From contig NC_087064.1 in the NCBI RefSeq assembly GCF_963678635.1, positions 62,861,548-62,925,547 on the forward strand: a DNA stretch of 64,000 nt. The letters run 5' to 3'. Made by a program: the position numbers and the translations under genes. How positions within the stretch are numbered: position 1 is the stretch's first letter; every line of letters starts with the position of its first letter. Source of the stretch: Symsagittifera roscoffensis (Eukaryota > Xenacoelomorpha > Acoela > Convolutidae). Below, piece by piece: positions 24,301 to 29,617 of this stretch. The notes below the pieces were generated by a model. That model was not told the origin of the DNA. It saw nothing but the letters and a program-made list of their open reading frames with translations, and did no database searches.

Positions 24301-24506
24301 AACTGGCGAACAACTTATTGCTCGGTTCTGGCATCTGGTTCTGTTCAGCTATCTCCGCCAATCTGCGACACACCATGTTCCTGTGATCGAGATTGAGGGG
24401 TCCGCAGTAGGTGAGAAATGCTGCTACCAAAACTGAGTTGGTGAGGATCTGGTCTTGCGAGTGCTTATTCACCTCTGTTTCCCAGCTACCTTCTATCTCT
24501 CCCAAA
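200..24506 (-). CDS. Divergent dynein heavy chain, C-terminal motor half (23 exons, partial at both ends)
   Basis: ATP-driven microtubule motor heavy chain; this part builds the end of the stalk, AAA5, AAA6 and the C-terminal domain. I joined 23 exons by GT/AG sites and reading phase; they sum to 3901 nt, one leading base plus exactly 1300 open codons. Dynein order is kept: DPTGYAVQWI (canonical DPQGQANKWI), FRLYLHTSLEPQYI, RESYREVAVRG, TPIALFYSREPEVP, GDWVFVGTAQM (canonical NWVFLQNCHL), VYGAHITNNQDR (canonical VYGGRVTDDWDR), and IPKVWLKLASGW near the C-terminus. Many canonical residues differ, so it is a fast-evolving or unusual paralog, possibly DNHD1-like; class not assigned. The N-terminal exons (tail, AAA1-AAA4, first stalk helix) would lie beyond the tRNA array, and the last residues lie before the window start. 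Confidence 0.88.
362..730. other. Dynein intron 22
   Basis: AT-rich, with GT/AG ends. Nothing else recognised. Confidence 0.75.
731..955 (-). CDS. Dynein exon 22: C-terminal domain
   Basis: 75 codons, phase 0, acceptor gtctag, donor CAG|GTGCGT. GKIPKVWLKLASGW and LPQWIGDLSARAQQLERML match the conserved VPxxWxxxSYPSLKPLxxWxxDLxxRxxxLxxW block of heavy chain C-termini, with about ten extra residues (ERGPAEGQWS) between the two halves. Confidence 0.92.
1493..1723 (-). CDS. Candidate in-frame cassette exon in the dynein C-terminal intron
   Basis: Lies within the 5-kb intron between exons 21 and 22. An acceptor (cttccag) opens 77 codons with no stop, and a possible donor AAT|GTATAC closes them, both in phase 0, so inclusion keeps the dynein frame. 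The product starts RRLYEGWYYLLHSDPDED and continues as a disordered Thr/Asn/Ser/Pro stretch. Canonical dyneins have nothing here, since exon 21 joins exon 22 directly in the normal alignment. GC content is exon-like. It could also be an alternative terminal exon or a dead exon. Confidence 0.45.
2221..2592. mobile_element. hAT-type MITE with 8-bp target duplication
   Basis: 372-bp non-autonomous element. Its terminal inverted repeats are CAGGGGCGGATTTAGG on the left and the complement of CAGGGGCGGATCTAGG on the right. It is flanked on both sides by TGTCAAAT (2213-2220 and 2593-2600); an 8-bp duplication is the hAT hallmark. The interior is low-complexity with a C/G run near 2553-2566 and has no transposase frame. 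Confidence 0.88.
3917..4395. repeat. Diverged tandem duplication
   Basis: Two segments about 390 bp apart share GATCAATAGG, a run of A/T-rich matches and TTTCGAAACTAGAAA (near 3917-4000 and 4306-4395). No coding content. Confidence 0.5.
5106..5545 (+). repeat. Intronic repeat family X, copies 1 and 2
   Basis: Copy 1 (about 5106-5352) and a partial tandem copy 2 (about 5353-5545). Shared blocks are ATATATCAT, TTTCAGTCGTGATTC, GAAAAACCGG (copy 2), GAAATTTTTG and CTAATTTCGAGCGA. A copy in the opposite orientation lies at 9270-9517. Non-coding; class unknown. Confidence 0.6.
5980..6096 (-). CDS. Dynein exon 21: C-terminal domain
   Basis: 39 codons, phase 0, acceptor tgtgtag, donor AAG|GTACTA. 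YSAFNCFVLKEMECLFRIV matches canonical xNVFLxQEIxRxNxLLxxI, followed by VKEHLK (canonical xTLxxL). Confidence 0.9.
6097..6404. other. Dynein intron 20
   Basis: Contains an imperfect 30-bp palindrome at about 6318-6347 with arms TACACTA/TAGTGTA. Otherwise nothing recognised. Confidence 0.6.
6405..6568 (-). CDS. Dynein exon 20: C-terminal domain
   Basis: Two bases plus 54 codons, acceptor ctttcag, donor GAC|GTAAGT. AAELFEMVHSVINKLPKPPS corresponds to the canonical 'I-ALL-KLP--F' helix region. Confidence 0.85.
6588..6830 (+). mobile_element. tRNA-derived SINE (plus-strand head)
   Basis: A tRNA-like head has an A-box-like TAGTTGAGAGG at 6595-6605 and a perfect B box GGTTCGAATCC at 6638-6648 with flanking CCAGT/CCACC complementarity. 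An unrelated body follows (about 6665-6830), including GCCTGAGGGCGATGCAGCA. Neither a clean tRNA acceptor stem nor a target duplication was identified. Distinct from the minus-oriented family at 11 and 22 kb. Confidence 0.6.
6950..7067 (-). CDS. Dynein exon 19: C-terminal domain
   Basis: 39 codons plus one base, acceptor tttcag, donor A|GTAAGT. EEQYILTNLNRVMDCTPENK is helical and weakly conserved; assigned by phase, position and open frame. Confidence 0.8.
7068..7368. other. Dynein intron 18
   Basis: Several TATCGAC-type words cluster near 7195-7250. No gene seen. Confidence 0.6.
7369..7502 (-). CDS. Dynein exon 18: C-terminal domain
   Basis: Two bases plus 44 codons, donor GAT|GTGAGT. VSIEAPDLAGMNATLD sits where canonical dyneins have SPEVFGLHxNAxI. 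Confidence 0.84.
7503..7925. other. Dynein intron 17
   Basis: Nothing recognised. Confidence 0.6.
7926..8024 (-). CDS. Dynein exon 17: acidic/Tyr-rich C-terminal segment
   Basis: Two bases, 32 codons, one base; acceptor aaatcag, donor A|GTAAGC. Encodes GDWDADTESDYYIGYHETN, rich in Asp, Tyr and Glu. Found by splice-phase matching: both phases fit exons 16 and 18 exactly. Exons 16 and 18 could also join directly in frame, so it might be an optional exon. Confidence 0.72.
8025..8549. other. Dynein intron 16
   Basis: AT-rich. Nothing recognised. Confidence 0.6.
8550..8667 (-). CDS. Dynein exon 16: YGGRVTDD-equivalent motif
   Basis: 39 codons plus one base, acceptor gttttag, donor A|GTAAGG. VYGAHITNNQDRERL aligns with the near-universal VYGGRVTDDWDRRLL; Gly-Arg is replaced by Ala-His. 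Confidence 0.9.
8668..9659. other. Dynein intron 15
   Basis: Contains repeat X copy 3 and a small tandem pair (ATTACACTCGAGTAAAA) near 9183-9230. No gene seen. Confidence 0.6.
9270..9517 (-). repeat. Intronic repeat family X, copy 3 (inverted)
   Basis: The reverse complement matches copy 1 through ATGATATATCATTA, CATTTCAGTCGTGATTC and TCTAATTTCGAGCGAG. A short remnant (GTCACGACTGAAAG) recurs near 21431-21444. Confidence 0.6.
9660..9798 (-). CDS. Dynein exon 15: C-terminal domain start
   Basis: One base plus 46 codons, donor GAG|GTACAA. It lies between the 'YGVSGW' and 'VYGAH' segments, where canonical dyneins have FxxSDLRISxRQL and the LPYxALxYLIGE helix. ISWLAVRVLLAE corresponds to the latter. 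Confidence 0.83.
9799..10239. other. Dynein intron 14
   Basis: AT-rich. Nothing recognised. Confidence 0.6.
10240..10412 (-). CDS. Dynein exon 14: end of AAA6
   Basis: 57 codons plus two bases, acceptor gtttcag, donor ATGAG|GTGATT. ALIHGLINLRAQYGVSGW matches canonical FFHAxVQERRKFGPLGWN. The following PYEF motif is absent. Confidence 0.88.
10706..10897 (-). CDS. Dynein exon 13: AAA6 sensor region
   Basis: 64 codons, phase 0. GDWVFVGTAQM replaces canonical GxWVxLQNCHL; FQLWLSLNWTETEKVPRLF replaces FRLWLTSxPSxxFPVxVL; it ends in FCDPPK (canonical TxEPPxG). The anchors W, LWL and PP are preserved, which makes this one of the clearest dynein exons. Confidence 0.92.
11060..11345 (-). mobile_element. 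tRNA-derived SINE family S, copy 1
   Basis: The tRNA-like head is on the minus strand; its B box GGTTCAAATCC reads from 11191 to 11181, and an A-box-like TGGCTGAGTTCT lies near 11240. The body shares the words CACTTCGCAAAC, CCTCGAATTAG, CTAGCCAC and AAGCAG with the other copies. Confidence 0.65.
11640..12110 (-). mobile_element. tRNA-derived SINE family S, copy 2
   Basis: Shares GAGGCGAAGCTGCGCTTCGC, CGCCTCGAATTAGCAAAAAC and a long 3-prime part (AAAGCATAAAGC, TATAATTTATGCATTT, GAATTAAAAATGCATCA) with copy 3. The head is degenerate. Confidence 0.6.
12165..12680 (-). mobile_element. tRNA-derived SINE family S, copy 3
   Basis: Diverged direct repeat of copy 2 over about 500 bp, so copies 2 and 3 look like a local tandem duplication or adjacent insertions. 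The head remnant lies near 12285-12345. Confidence 0.6.
12910..13016 (-). CDS. Dynein exon 12: AAA6
   Basis: Two bases plus 35 codons, acceptor gttcag, donor GAT|GTGAGT. AKKLGIKVTSISMN corresponds to canonical AxxLGxKLxxISLGQGQ. The Q-rich turn is lost and replaced by LSTKEES. Confidence 0.85.
13017..13380. other. Dynein intron 11
   Basis: Nothing recognised. Confidence 0.6.
13381..13499 (-). CDS. Dynein exon 11: AAA6 P-loop-like segment
   Basis: One base, 39 codons, one base. NRTPIALFYSREPEVPRFY matches canonical KTPLIFVLSPGxDPxxxLL. The SPGxDP loop is replaced by SREPEVP. Confidence 0.87.
13500..14055. other. Dynein intron 10
   Basis: Carries the truncated MITE relative at 13713-13905. 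Otherwise nothing recognised. Confidence 0.6.
13713..13905. mobile_element. Truncated relative of the hAT-type MITE
   Basis: Begins CAGGCCCGCATCTAGAAT and continues with TTTTCTCGAGG, the reverse complement of the right end of the 2221-2592 element with a few changes, followed by related A/T-rich interior (GGGCAAAATTT, CGCGTGCTCCCCC). The other end is not recognisable, so the right boundary is approximate. Confidence 0.6.
14056..14291 (-). CDS. Dynein exon 10: AAA6
   Basis: 78 codons plus two bases, donor AAAAA|GTAAGC. LDDSFTPVQRFMVVRGVRGD aligns with the canonical LxxFQRLLLIRCxRPDRV, and LQAAEQFTNQVLGKK follows it as the usual amphipathic helix. Confidence 0.88.
14292..14820. other. Dynein intron 9
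   Basis: Very AT-rich. Nothing recognised. Confidence 0.6.
14821..15003 (-). CDS. Dynein exon 9: AAA6
   Basis: 61 codons, phase 0, acceptor tgtag, donor GTG|GTGAGT. KKPFDWMKDETCSHL occupies the place of the canonical WLSDKxWxEI segment. The first half (IEESYGRVHVGDREYTIHPS) is not well conserved. Confidence 0.82.
15004..15396. other. Dynein intron 8
   Basis: Nothing recognised. Confidence 0.6.
15397..15508 (-). CDS. Dynein exon 8: start of AAA6
   Basis: One base plus 37 codons, acceptor ttcag, donor CTC|GTTAGT. TIYQCTIRSLEDKDRFLYS resembles the canonical FTYSLYxNICRSLFEKDKLLFS. Confidence 0.86.
15509..16758. other. Dynein intron 7
   Basis: Carries the decayed MITE relative at 16094-16380. 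Nothing else recognised. Confidence 0.6.
16094..16380. mobile_element. Decayed relative of the hAT-type MITE
   Basis: Shares an internal CTCAGGGATTC-ACCCC block and a TCTCGAGA block with the 2221-2592 element, and ends in TTTAGATCCTCCCCTG. The left terminus is CAGGGATTTAG-like and partly duplicated. No clear target duplication. Confidence 0.55.
16759..16944 (-). CDS. Dynein exon 7: AAA5-AAA6 connector
   Basis: One base, 61 codons, two bases. TTRESYREVAVRGAVMF corresponds to the canonical REGYRPVAxRGSxLFF, and SRYMVSHKYLFSLFEHCI to MYQYSLxxFxxLFxxSI. Confidence 0.88.
17218..17363 (-). CDS. Dynein exon 6: AAA5-AAA6 connector helix
   Basis: 48 codons plus two bases, acceptor gtttcag, donor GACAA|GTGAGC. 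KLEKLESKLLKSLSKGSK matches the charged 'L-LE--LL--LS-S-G' helix between AAA5 and AAA6 in other heavy chains. It is preceded by the largest intron inside this window (3.4 kb), which carries the transposon relics. Confidence 0.82.
17862..19167 (-). pseudogene. FLYWCH zinc finger + MULE transposase relic
   Basis: Three reading-frame pieces on the minus strand. At 19167-18703 a FLYWCH-like finger (SKYRDGQNRITDEGYRFKKG, then CHYCC, SNCFGRLMT, NNSHKSD) is followed by a charged linker. At 18706-18362 the start of a MULE transposase core (ILCDGTFKTASKPFRQIYII) contains the first catalytic Asp of the DGTF signature. Near 18200-18125 MWKVYDRPQNLQITNACESW resembles the late N-N-ES-H motif, in another frame and with stops. 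A Lys-rich tail lies at 18074-17862. Frameshifts and stops separate the pieces, so it is dead. FLYWCH-MULE fusions are known from invertebrate Mutator-like elements. Confidence 0.72.
19299..20359. mobile_element. Fold-back element with ATAATCGATTATAAT-type palindromes
   Basis: The ends are inverted: CGCCGAGCGCCCATGGATCA on the left and the complement of CACCGAGCGCACATAGATTT on the right. Both inner flanks (19320-19510 and 20100-20340) are dense in GATTATAATCGATTATAAT-like palindromic words, so the two ends can fold on each other. The centre (19660-19870) is a pyrimidine-rich tract with repeated CCCCCAGTTTACTTT units. No open frame. Confidence 0.6.
20352..20595. repeat. Tandem duplication with AATGTTGCGGATTCC
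   Basis: A segment beginning AGAATCCAAAACA, with AGATCAAAGAAAAGTAGCAA, occurs at about 20352 and again at about 20535, a period of about 183 bp. The family also appears at 17465-17560. Confidence 0.6.
20810..21019 (-). CDS. Dynein exon 5: end of AAA5
   Basis: 70 codons, phase 0, acceptor ttttgcag, donor AAG|GTACCA. DPGFRLYLHTSLEPQYI aligns with the canonical DPNFRLYLTTKLPNPHY. It is followed by the usual amphipathic segment ending in KPRIQNERISLQK (canonical RPELEEQKNxLI). Confidence 0.9.
21020..21672. other. Dynein intron 4
   Basis: AT-rich; holds a short repeat X remnant near 21431-21444. Nothing else recognised. Confidence 0.55.
21673..21828 (-). CDS. Dynein exon 4: AAA5
   Basis: 52 codons, phase 0, donor AAG|GTGGGT. 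FHALMNGSTLLVTDVNPDAL corresponds to the canonical segment ENAIRFGTPVLLENVGEEL, in register with exons 3 and 5. Confidence 0.85.
21829..22285. other. Dynein intron 3
   Basis: Nothing recognised. Confidence 0.6.
22286..22477 (-). CDS. Dynein exon 3: AAA5 core
   Basis: 64 codons, phase 0 at both ends, acceptor ttccag, donor GAT|GTAAGA. WLLLSDPTGYAVQWIQ corresponds to the canonical PLMIDPQGQANKWIK. The DP and W anchors are kept, while Q-G-Q is changed to T-G-Y. Confidence 0.88.
22560..22850 (-). mobile_element. tRNA-derived SINE family S, copy 4
   Basis: Same orientation as the copies at 11-12 kb. Shares GCGAAGGTGAACTTCACAAAC, AAAAGTAGCTCTAAAA, CCTTGAAAAATC and the CTAGC-AA-TAA-CA body. The B-box region (GACCTTCGAACTAG) is mutated. 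Lies in dynein intron 2 (22478-23489). Confidence 0.6.
22855..23035 (-). mobile_element. tRNA-derived SINE family S, copy 5 (5-prime truncated)
   Basis: The head is better kept than in copy 4: CCGGATTTGAATCTCCGACC gives a B box on the minus strand. The body CTAGCCACCAATAAAGCAGC matches copies 2 and 3. Directly adjacent to copy 4. Confidence 0.6.
23490..23845 (-). CDS. Dynein exon 2: Ser-rich disordered insert, then AAA5
   Basis: Two bases plus 118 codons, acceptor ttttcag, donor GAG|GTCAGT. About 100 residues are rich in Ser, Ala, Gly, Asn and Gln, with RQSS and SRQESRAASS stretches that look like basophilic phosphorylation sites. The exon ends in MTPLSFLLDE, which aligns with the canonical ISFLGDP at the start of the AAA5 core. 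Canonical heavy chains have only a short linker here, so this is an insertion. Confidence 0.8.
23846..24249. other. Dynein intron 1 of window
   Basis: AT-rich. Nothing recognised. Confidence 0.6.
24250..24506 (-). CDS. Dynein exon 1 of window: stalk exit and start of AAA5
   Basis: One base, 85 codons, one base. Acceptor ttttag, donor G|GTTAAT. The segment LVAAFLTYCGPLN matches the dynein pattern LLAAGFLSYLGPF that follows the second stalk helix. It opens with the last base of a split codon, so an upstream exon must exist. None is visible before the tRNA array begins about 190 bp away. Confidence 0.85.
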
Positions 24507-24696
24507 CTAAAAAGATTCATCGAAATAAATATCATAATGGACTTCACTTTGCCACAAATTAATTTATGATTAAAACTACCGTTACGAGCATCAACACAGA
24601 AGCTAATTTGAATATCGCCTGCACAATCAAAGAAAAAGCAATGTATTTTACAAAAGAATCTGTATCAGATAATAAAAGAAAAGAAAGCTTCGGGAA
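24507..24696. other. Intron segment between dynein exon and tRNA array
   Basis: AT-rich, no exon seen. Array-type spacer homology (GTGCACCTACTC) begins just after. Confidence 0.6.
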
Positions 24697-24901
24697 GAAC
24701 AAGTATATTTGTGCACCTACTCAACCACATTGCAGATTTTTCTGCAAAAAAATAAATGAAAAATGACAAATACAGAAAACGACACAACGCTGTTTCCAGA
24801 GCACTTTCTTTTTCTTGGGATCGTGCTTCTTCAACATATACGACAACACTTAAAATTATGGATCAGCACAACAATCTTTGTCAAAGCAGCATTTTAGCCA
24901 G

Positions 24902-25287
24902 AGCATGGTGGAACAGCGGAAGCCTGATACGCCCATCAACCAGAGGCAAAACTAAGCGAAAAACGGAACGAATCATACTCTGACACAATAAACTTTATAA
25001 GAACAAAAATAAGTTTTGCACTTCTTCTGATTTTTGCAGGGGGTGCAAAAATCAAAAATACATCCAACATAGACAATTCTATCTGTGCTACAATCGAGGA
25101 GGGTAGATTTTAATTGACAACTCTCTTGATGCATTAAAACTGACTTGATTTATTCATAAAATTTCGCCGATGTATTTATATAGCGTTGGCACGGCCCTAT
25201 CCAACCTGTGCATGTACCGTCGCATGACGGAAGGGCCCATTTTATTTTATCAACCAGAGGCAGGTAGATCGAAACTACCTGCTGCTA
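24902..25287 (+). pseudogene. A-type tRNA relic split by a 300-bp insertion
   Basis: Two halves, 24902-24948 and 25263-25287, add to 72 nt. Acceptor AGCATGG, D arm mutated (GAACAGCGG). Bases 24935-24948 (ATCAACCAGAGGCA) are repeated at 25249-25262 around the insert. Confidence 0.8.
24949..25248. mobile_element. 300-bp insertion with 14-bp target duplication and structured end
   Basis: The target duplication length suggests target-primed (retroposon-type) integration. The right part is GC-rich and folds: GGCCCT (25193-25198) with AGGGCC (25232-25237), CCGTC (25217-25221) with GACGG (25226-25230), and GTTGG (25185-25189) with CCAAC (25201-25205), which would cross the first helix as a pseudoknot. 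No open frame. Element class unknown. Confidence 0.65.
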
Positions 25288-25583
25288 GTTTAGTGAAGTA
25301 ACATCTAACCTTTTGACATATGCAGCTTTCGCAAGACACTTGATAAAAAAATTAGCTACAACAATGGAGCTTCCAATAGGTATAAAAGTTATATTCGTCC
25401 ACCTACTAACCCATTTGCAAATTTTTGTTCGAAAAGTTTTTAAAATTAACAAACAAAGAAATTGGCGAAACGCTAGTTCCCGAACAATATATATTACTTG
25501 GCTTTGTGGTTCTCCACCTTTGCGACAACATATTAAACTATGGATCAGCAAAACTAAATTCACAACGGCATTTTATTATCAGT

Positions 25584-25655
25584 AGCAAGGTGGAGCAGCG
25601 GAAGCGTGCTGGGCCCATAAATCAGAGGTCGTCAGATCGTAACAACCTCCTGCTA
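25584..25655 (+). pseudogene. A-type tRNA-iMet relic
   Basis: CAT retained but anticodon and T stems broken; D arm GAGC. Confidence 0.75.
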
Positions 25656-25941
25656 GATTAGCGAAATTGCAGCTTTCTGACAATTGCAGCTTTCTCAGGA
25701 CACTCGATACAAATAGCTCTATCACCGGAGCTTTACATAGCTATTAAAGTTATATTCGTGCACCTACTCAATAACGTTCTGCAAAAAAAAAAGATTTTAA
25801 AAATGACAAGTACAGAAAACGACACAACGCTGTTTCCAGAGCAATTTGTTTTTCGTGCGATCGTGATTCTTCAACCTATACGACAATAACTTGAATTATG
25901 GATCGGCACAAACATCTTTGCAATAACAGCAAAATAGCCAG

Positions 25942-26013
25942 AGTAGGGTGGCACAGTGGAAAAGTGCTGAGCCCATACCCAAGAGGTCGGTAGATCGAAA
26001 CTGCCTCCTTCTA
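25942..26013 (+). pseudogene. A-type tRNA-iMet relic
   Basis: Acceptor AGTAGGG/TCCTTCT and D arm GCACAGTGG are mutated. Confidence 0.75.
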
Positions 26014-26482
26014 GTTTGGTGAAGTAACATAATAAATTTTGACAATTGTAGCTTTCGCAAGAATATCGATAGAGATAGCTCTATCAGCGGAACTTTAAGT
26101 GGCTATATAAACTTTAATATTGCACCTACTCAACCACAATGCTGATTTTTGTGCTAAATTTTTTTTAAAACTGACAAAAACAGAGAACGCCGAAACACTG
26201 TTTCCAGAGCATTTTCTATTGACAAATGCAGCTTTCGCAAGACACTCGATTACAAAACAGCTAGTACAATGGAGTTGTATATAGCTATAATAATTATAAT
26301 CGTGCACCAACTCACCCACATGAAAAATAATAAATAATAAACAAATACAGAAAAAGACGAAAAGCTGTTTCCAGAGCATTTTCTAATACTTGGGATTGTG
26401 GTACTCCACCTTTACGAAAAGGAAAACATCTTAAGTTATGGATCAGCAAAATCCAAAATCGCAATGGTAATATACTGGCAAC

Positions 26483-26554
26483 AGCAGAGTGACGCAGCGG
26501 AAGCGTGCTGGGTCGAAAACCCAGAGGGCGGTAGATCAAAACTACCTCCTGCTA
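26483..26554 (+). pseudogene. A-type relic with GAA in anticodon position
   Basis: Loop TCGAAAA between intact CTGGG/CCCAG stems; T loop ATCAAAA. The next unit (about 26100-26230) has lost its tRNA by deletion. Confidence 0.7.
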
Positions 26555-26842
26555 AATTAGTAGGGTAACATATATATTTTTGACAGTTGCAGCTTTCGCA
26601 GGACACTTGGCAAAAAACCCTATATCAGCGAAGCTTTAATTAGCTATAAAATTATGTTCGAGCACCAACTCAACAGCGTTGAAGATTTTTCCACAAAAAA
26701 ATTTTAAAATTGACAAATGCAGAAAACGACAAAACGTTGTTTCCAGAGCACTTTCTTTTTCTTGGGATCGTGGTTCTTCAACCTATACGTTTTACACTAC
26801 GGACCAGCACAACAATATATGCAACAGCAGCATTGTAGCAAG

Positions 26843-26911
26843 GGCAGGTTGGCACATGGGAAGCGTGATACGACCATCACCAGAGCCCTAGATCGAAACT
26901 ACATCCTGCTA
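26843..26911 (+). pseudogene. B-type relic, 69 nt
   Basis: Anticodon region GATACGACCATCACC still contains CAT, hinting at the ancestral B sequence before the C tract arose. Confidence 0.6.
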
Positions 26912-27213
26912 GTTTATTGAAGTATCATCTAACCTATTGACAAATGCAGCTTTCGCAAGAAACTCGATTACAAATAGCTAGACCAATGGAGCTTTACATA
27001 GCCATAAAAATTATATTCGTGCACCAACTCACCCACACTGAAAAACTTTGTGCGAAAAACTTTCCAAAATTAACAAATACAGAAAAGGACGAAACGCTGT
27101 TTCCAGAGCATTTTCTAGTACTTGAGATTGTGGTACTCCACCTTTATGAAAAGGAAAGCATCCTAAATTATGGATCAGCAAAACCAAAGTCGCAATGGCA
27201 ATACATTGGCAAC

Positions 27214-27285
27214 AGCAAAGCGGCGCAGCGGAAGCGTGATGGGACCATAACCCAGAGGGCGGTAGATCGAAACTACTCCCTGCTA
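27214..27285 (+). pseudogene. A-type tRNA-iMet relic
   Basis: CAT kept; C8, A27 and T-stem CTACT changes. Confidence 0.7.
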
Positions 27286-27567
27286 GTTTAGTAAAGTAAC
27301 ATAGAGTGTTGACAGTTGCAGCTTTCGCAGAGCACTCGATAATAAAGCTATATCACCGGAGCCTTAAATAGCTTTAAAATCATATTCGTGCACCTACTCA
27401 ACCACGTTGCAGACGTTTCTGCAAACAAAAACGTCAATACCGACAAATACGAAAAACGCTGTTTGCAGAGCACTTTCTTTTACTTCAGATCGTGTTTCTT
27501 CAACCTATACATTAACACTTTAAATTATGATCAGCAGCAATCTTAGCAATAGCACAAAAATAGCCAG

Positions 27568-27640
27568 AGAAGCGTGGCGCAGCGGAAGCGTGATGCGACC
27601 CCCTGACCTAGAAGCCGTAGATCGAAAATACCTCCTGCTA
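27568..27640 (+). pseudogene. B-type relic, 73 nt
   Basis: Acceptor AGAAGCG, 3-prime T stem ATACC. Only a 3-prime tRNA remnant survives in the following unit (27884-27900). Confidence 0.65.
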
Positions 27641-28073
27641 GTTTACTTGATAACATCTAAGACACTCGATTGAAAAATAGCTAGACCAATGGAGCTTTCA
27701 GTAGCTATAAAACTATATTCGTGCACCTACTCAGCCACATTGAAAAATTTTGTGCGAAAATTTTTTCAAAATTAACAAATACAGAAAACGACTGATTGCA
27801 TTTTCCAGACCATTTTCTTGGGATTGTGGTACTCAACCATTATGGAAACATCATAAATTATAGATCAGCAAAATCAAAATTGCAATCGAAACTACCTCCT
27901 TTGCAGATTTTTCTGCAAAAATTATTCCAAACGACAAATACAGAAAACGAGAAAACGCTGTTTCCAGAGCACTTTCTTTTAATTCGGATCGTGTTTCTTC
28001 AACCTGTACGTTTTTACAATCTGTACGTTTTTACAATCAGCAACAATCTTTGCAATAGCACATTATTAGCAAC

Positions 28074-28147
28074 AGCAGCGTGGCGCAGCGGGAGCGTGAT
28101 GCGAGCCCCCTCACTCAGAAGCCGTAGATCAAAACCATCTCCTGTTA
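28074..28147 (+). pseudogene. B-type tRNA-like, 74 nt
   Basis: Anticodon region GCGAGCCCCCTCAC; 3-prime end CCTGTTA. Confidence 0.7.
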
Positions 28148-28442
28148 ACTTTCTGAAGTAACATCTATCCTTTTGACGAACGCAGCTTTCGCAAGACACT
28201 CGATTGAAAAATAGCTAGACCAATGGCGCGTTAAGTAGCTAGAAAACTTAGATTCGTGCAACTACTCACCCACATTGAAAAATTTTGTGCGAAAAACTTT
28301 TTAAGAAAAACAATTACAGAAAACGGCTAAACGCTGTTTCCAGAGCGTTTTCTAATACTTGGATTGTGATAATCCACCCTTATGGAAACATCTTAAATTT
28401 TGGATCAGCAAAACCAAAATTGCAATGGCAAACAATCACAAC

Positions 28443-28516
28443 AGCAAGGTGGCGCAGCGGAAGGTGGCGCTGGGCCCATAACCCAGAGATCGGTAGATCG
28501 AAACTACCTCCTGCTA
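28443..28516 (+). pseudogene. A-type, D arm enlarged (74 nt)
   Basis: GGTGGCG replaces GCGTG; anticodon arm with CAT intact. Confidence 0.75.
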
Positions 28517-28812
28517 GTTAAGTAAAAGTTTATATAAATTTTTGACAATTGCATCTTTCACAAGACGATCGATTTAAAAATAGATAGACCAATGGAGCAT
28601 TAAGTAGCTAGAAAACTTAGGTTCGTGCACCTACTCACCCACTATGAAAATATTTGTGCGAAAAACTTTTTAAAATAAAGAATTACAGAAAACGGCTAAT
28701 CGCTGTTTCCAGAGCATTTTCTAATACTTGGGTTGTGATAATCCACCTTTATGGAAACATCTTAAATTTTGGATCAGCAAAACCAAACTCGCAATGGCAA
28801 ATTATTAATAAC

Positions 28813-28884
28813 AGCAGGATGGCGCAGCGGAAGCGTGCTGGGCCCATAACCCAGAGGTCGGTAGATCGAAACTACCTCCTGCTA
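28813..28884 (+). tRNA. tRNA-iMet (CAT), A7 variant
   Basis: All stems pair; A7:U66 is Watson-Crick where the array consensus has G7:U66. T5 run about 25 nt downstream. Confidence 0.88.
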
Positions 28885-29173
28885 CTTTAGTAAAAGATAA
28901 TATAACTTTTTGACAATTGCATCTTTTACAAGACACTCAATTTAAAAATAGCTAGACCAATGGAGCTTCAAGTAGCTAGAAAACTTAGGTTCGTGCACCT
29001 ACTCACCCACTATGAAAATATTTGTGCGAAAAACTTTTTAAAATAAACAATTACAAAAAACGGCTTTTTCCAGAGCCTTTTCTAATACTTGGATTGTGAT
29101 AATCCACCCTTATGGAAACACCTTAAATTTTGGATCAGCAAAACCAAAATCGCAATGGCAAATTATTCATTAC

Positions 29174-29245
29174 AGCAGGATGGCGCAGCGGAAGCGTGCT
29201 GGGCCCATAACCAAGAGATCGGTAGATCGAAACTACCTCCTGCTA
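29174..29245 (+). tRNA. tRNA-iMet (CAT), A7, stem mismatch
   Basis: Anticodon stem 3-prime strand CCAAG gives a G29-A41 mismatch in the diagnostic GGG/CCC element. T6 trailer. Confidence 0.7.
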
Positions 29246-29537
29246 GTTAAGTAAAAGATTATATAATTTTTTGACAATCGCATCTTTCACAAGACACTCG
29301 ACTTAAAAATAGCTAGACCAATGGAGCTTTAAGTAGTTATAAAAATTGTATTAGTGCACCTACTCAAACACGTTGCAGCTTTTCTGCAAAAAAAATTCAA
29401 AGTGACAAATACAGAAAACGACAAAACGCTGTTTCCAGAGCACTTTCTTTTAATTCGTATCGTGTTTCTTCAACCTATACGTTAACATTTCAAATTATGA
29501 TGAGCAACAACCTTTGCAATAGCACAAAGTTAGCCAG

Positions 29538-29617
29538 AGCAGCGTGGCGCAGCGGGAGCGTGATGCGACCCAAAACCCCCTCACTCAGAAGCCGTAGATC
29601 GAAACCATCTCCTGCTA
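29538..29617 (+). pseudogene. B-type tRNA-like, 80 nt
   Basis: Anticodon region CCCAAAACCCCC. Confidence 0.8.

Noticed and set aside
25185-25237. HDV-type self-cleaving ribozyme in the 300-bp insert.
   Set aside because: The crossing helices are suggestive, but there is no P3 hairpin between the P2 and P1 strands and no recognisable catalytic core; kept only as a structural observation.
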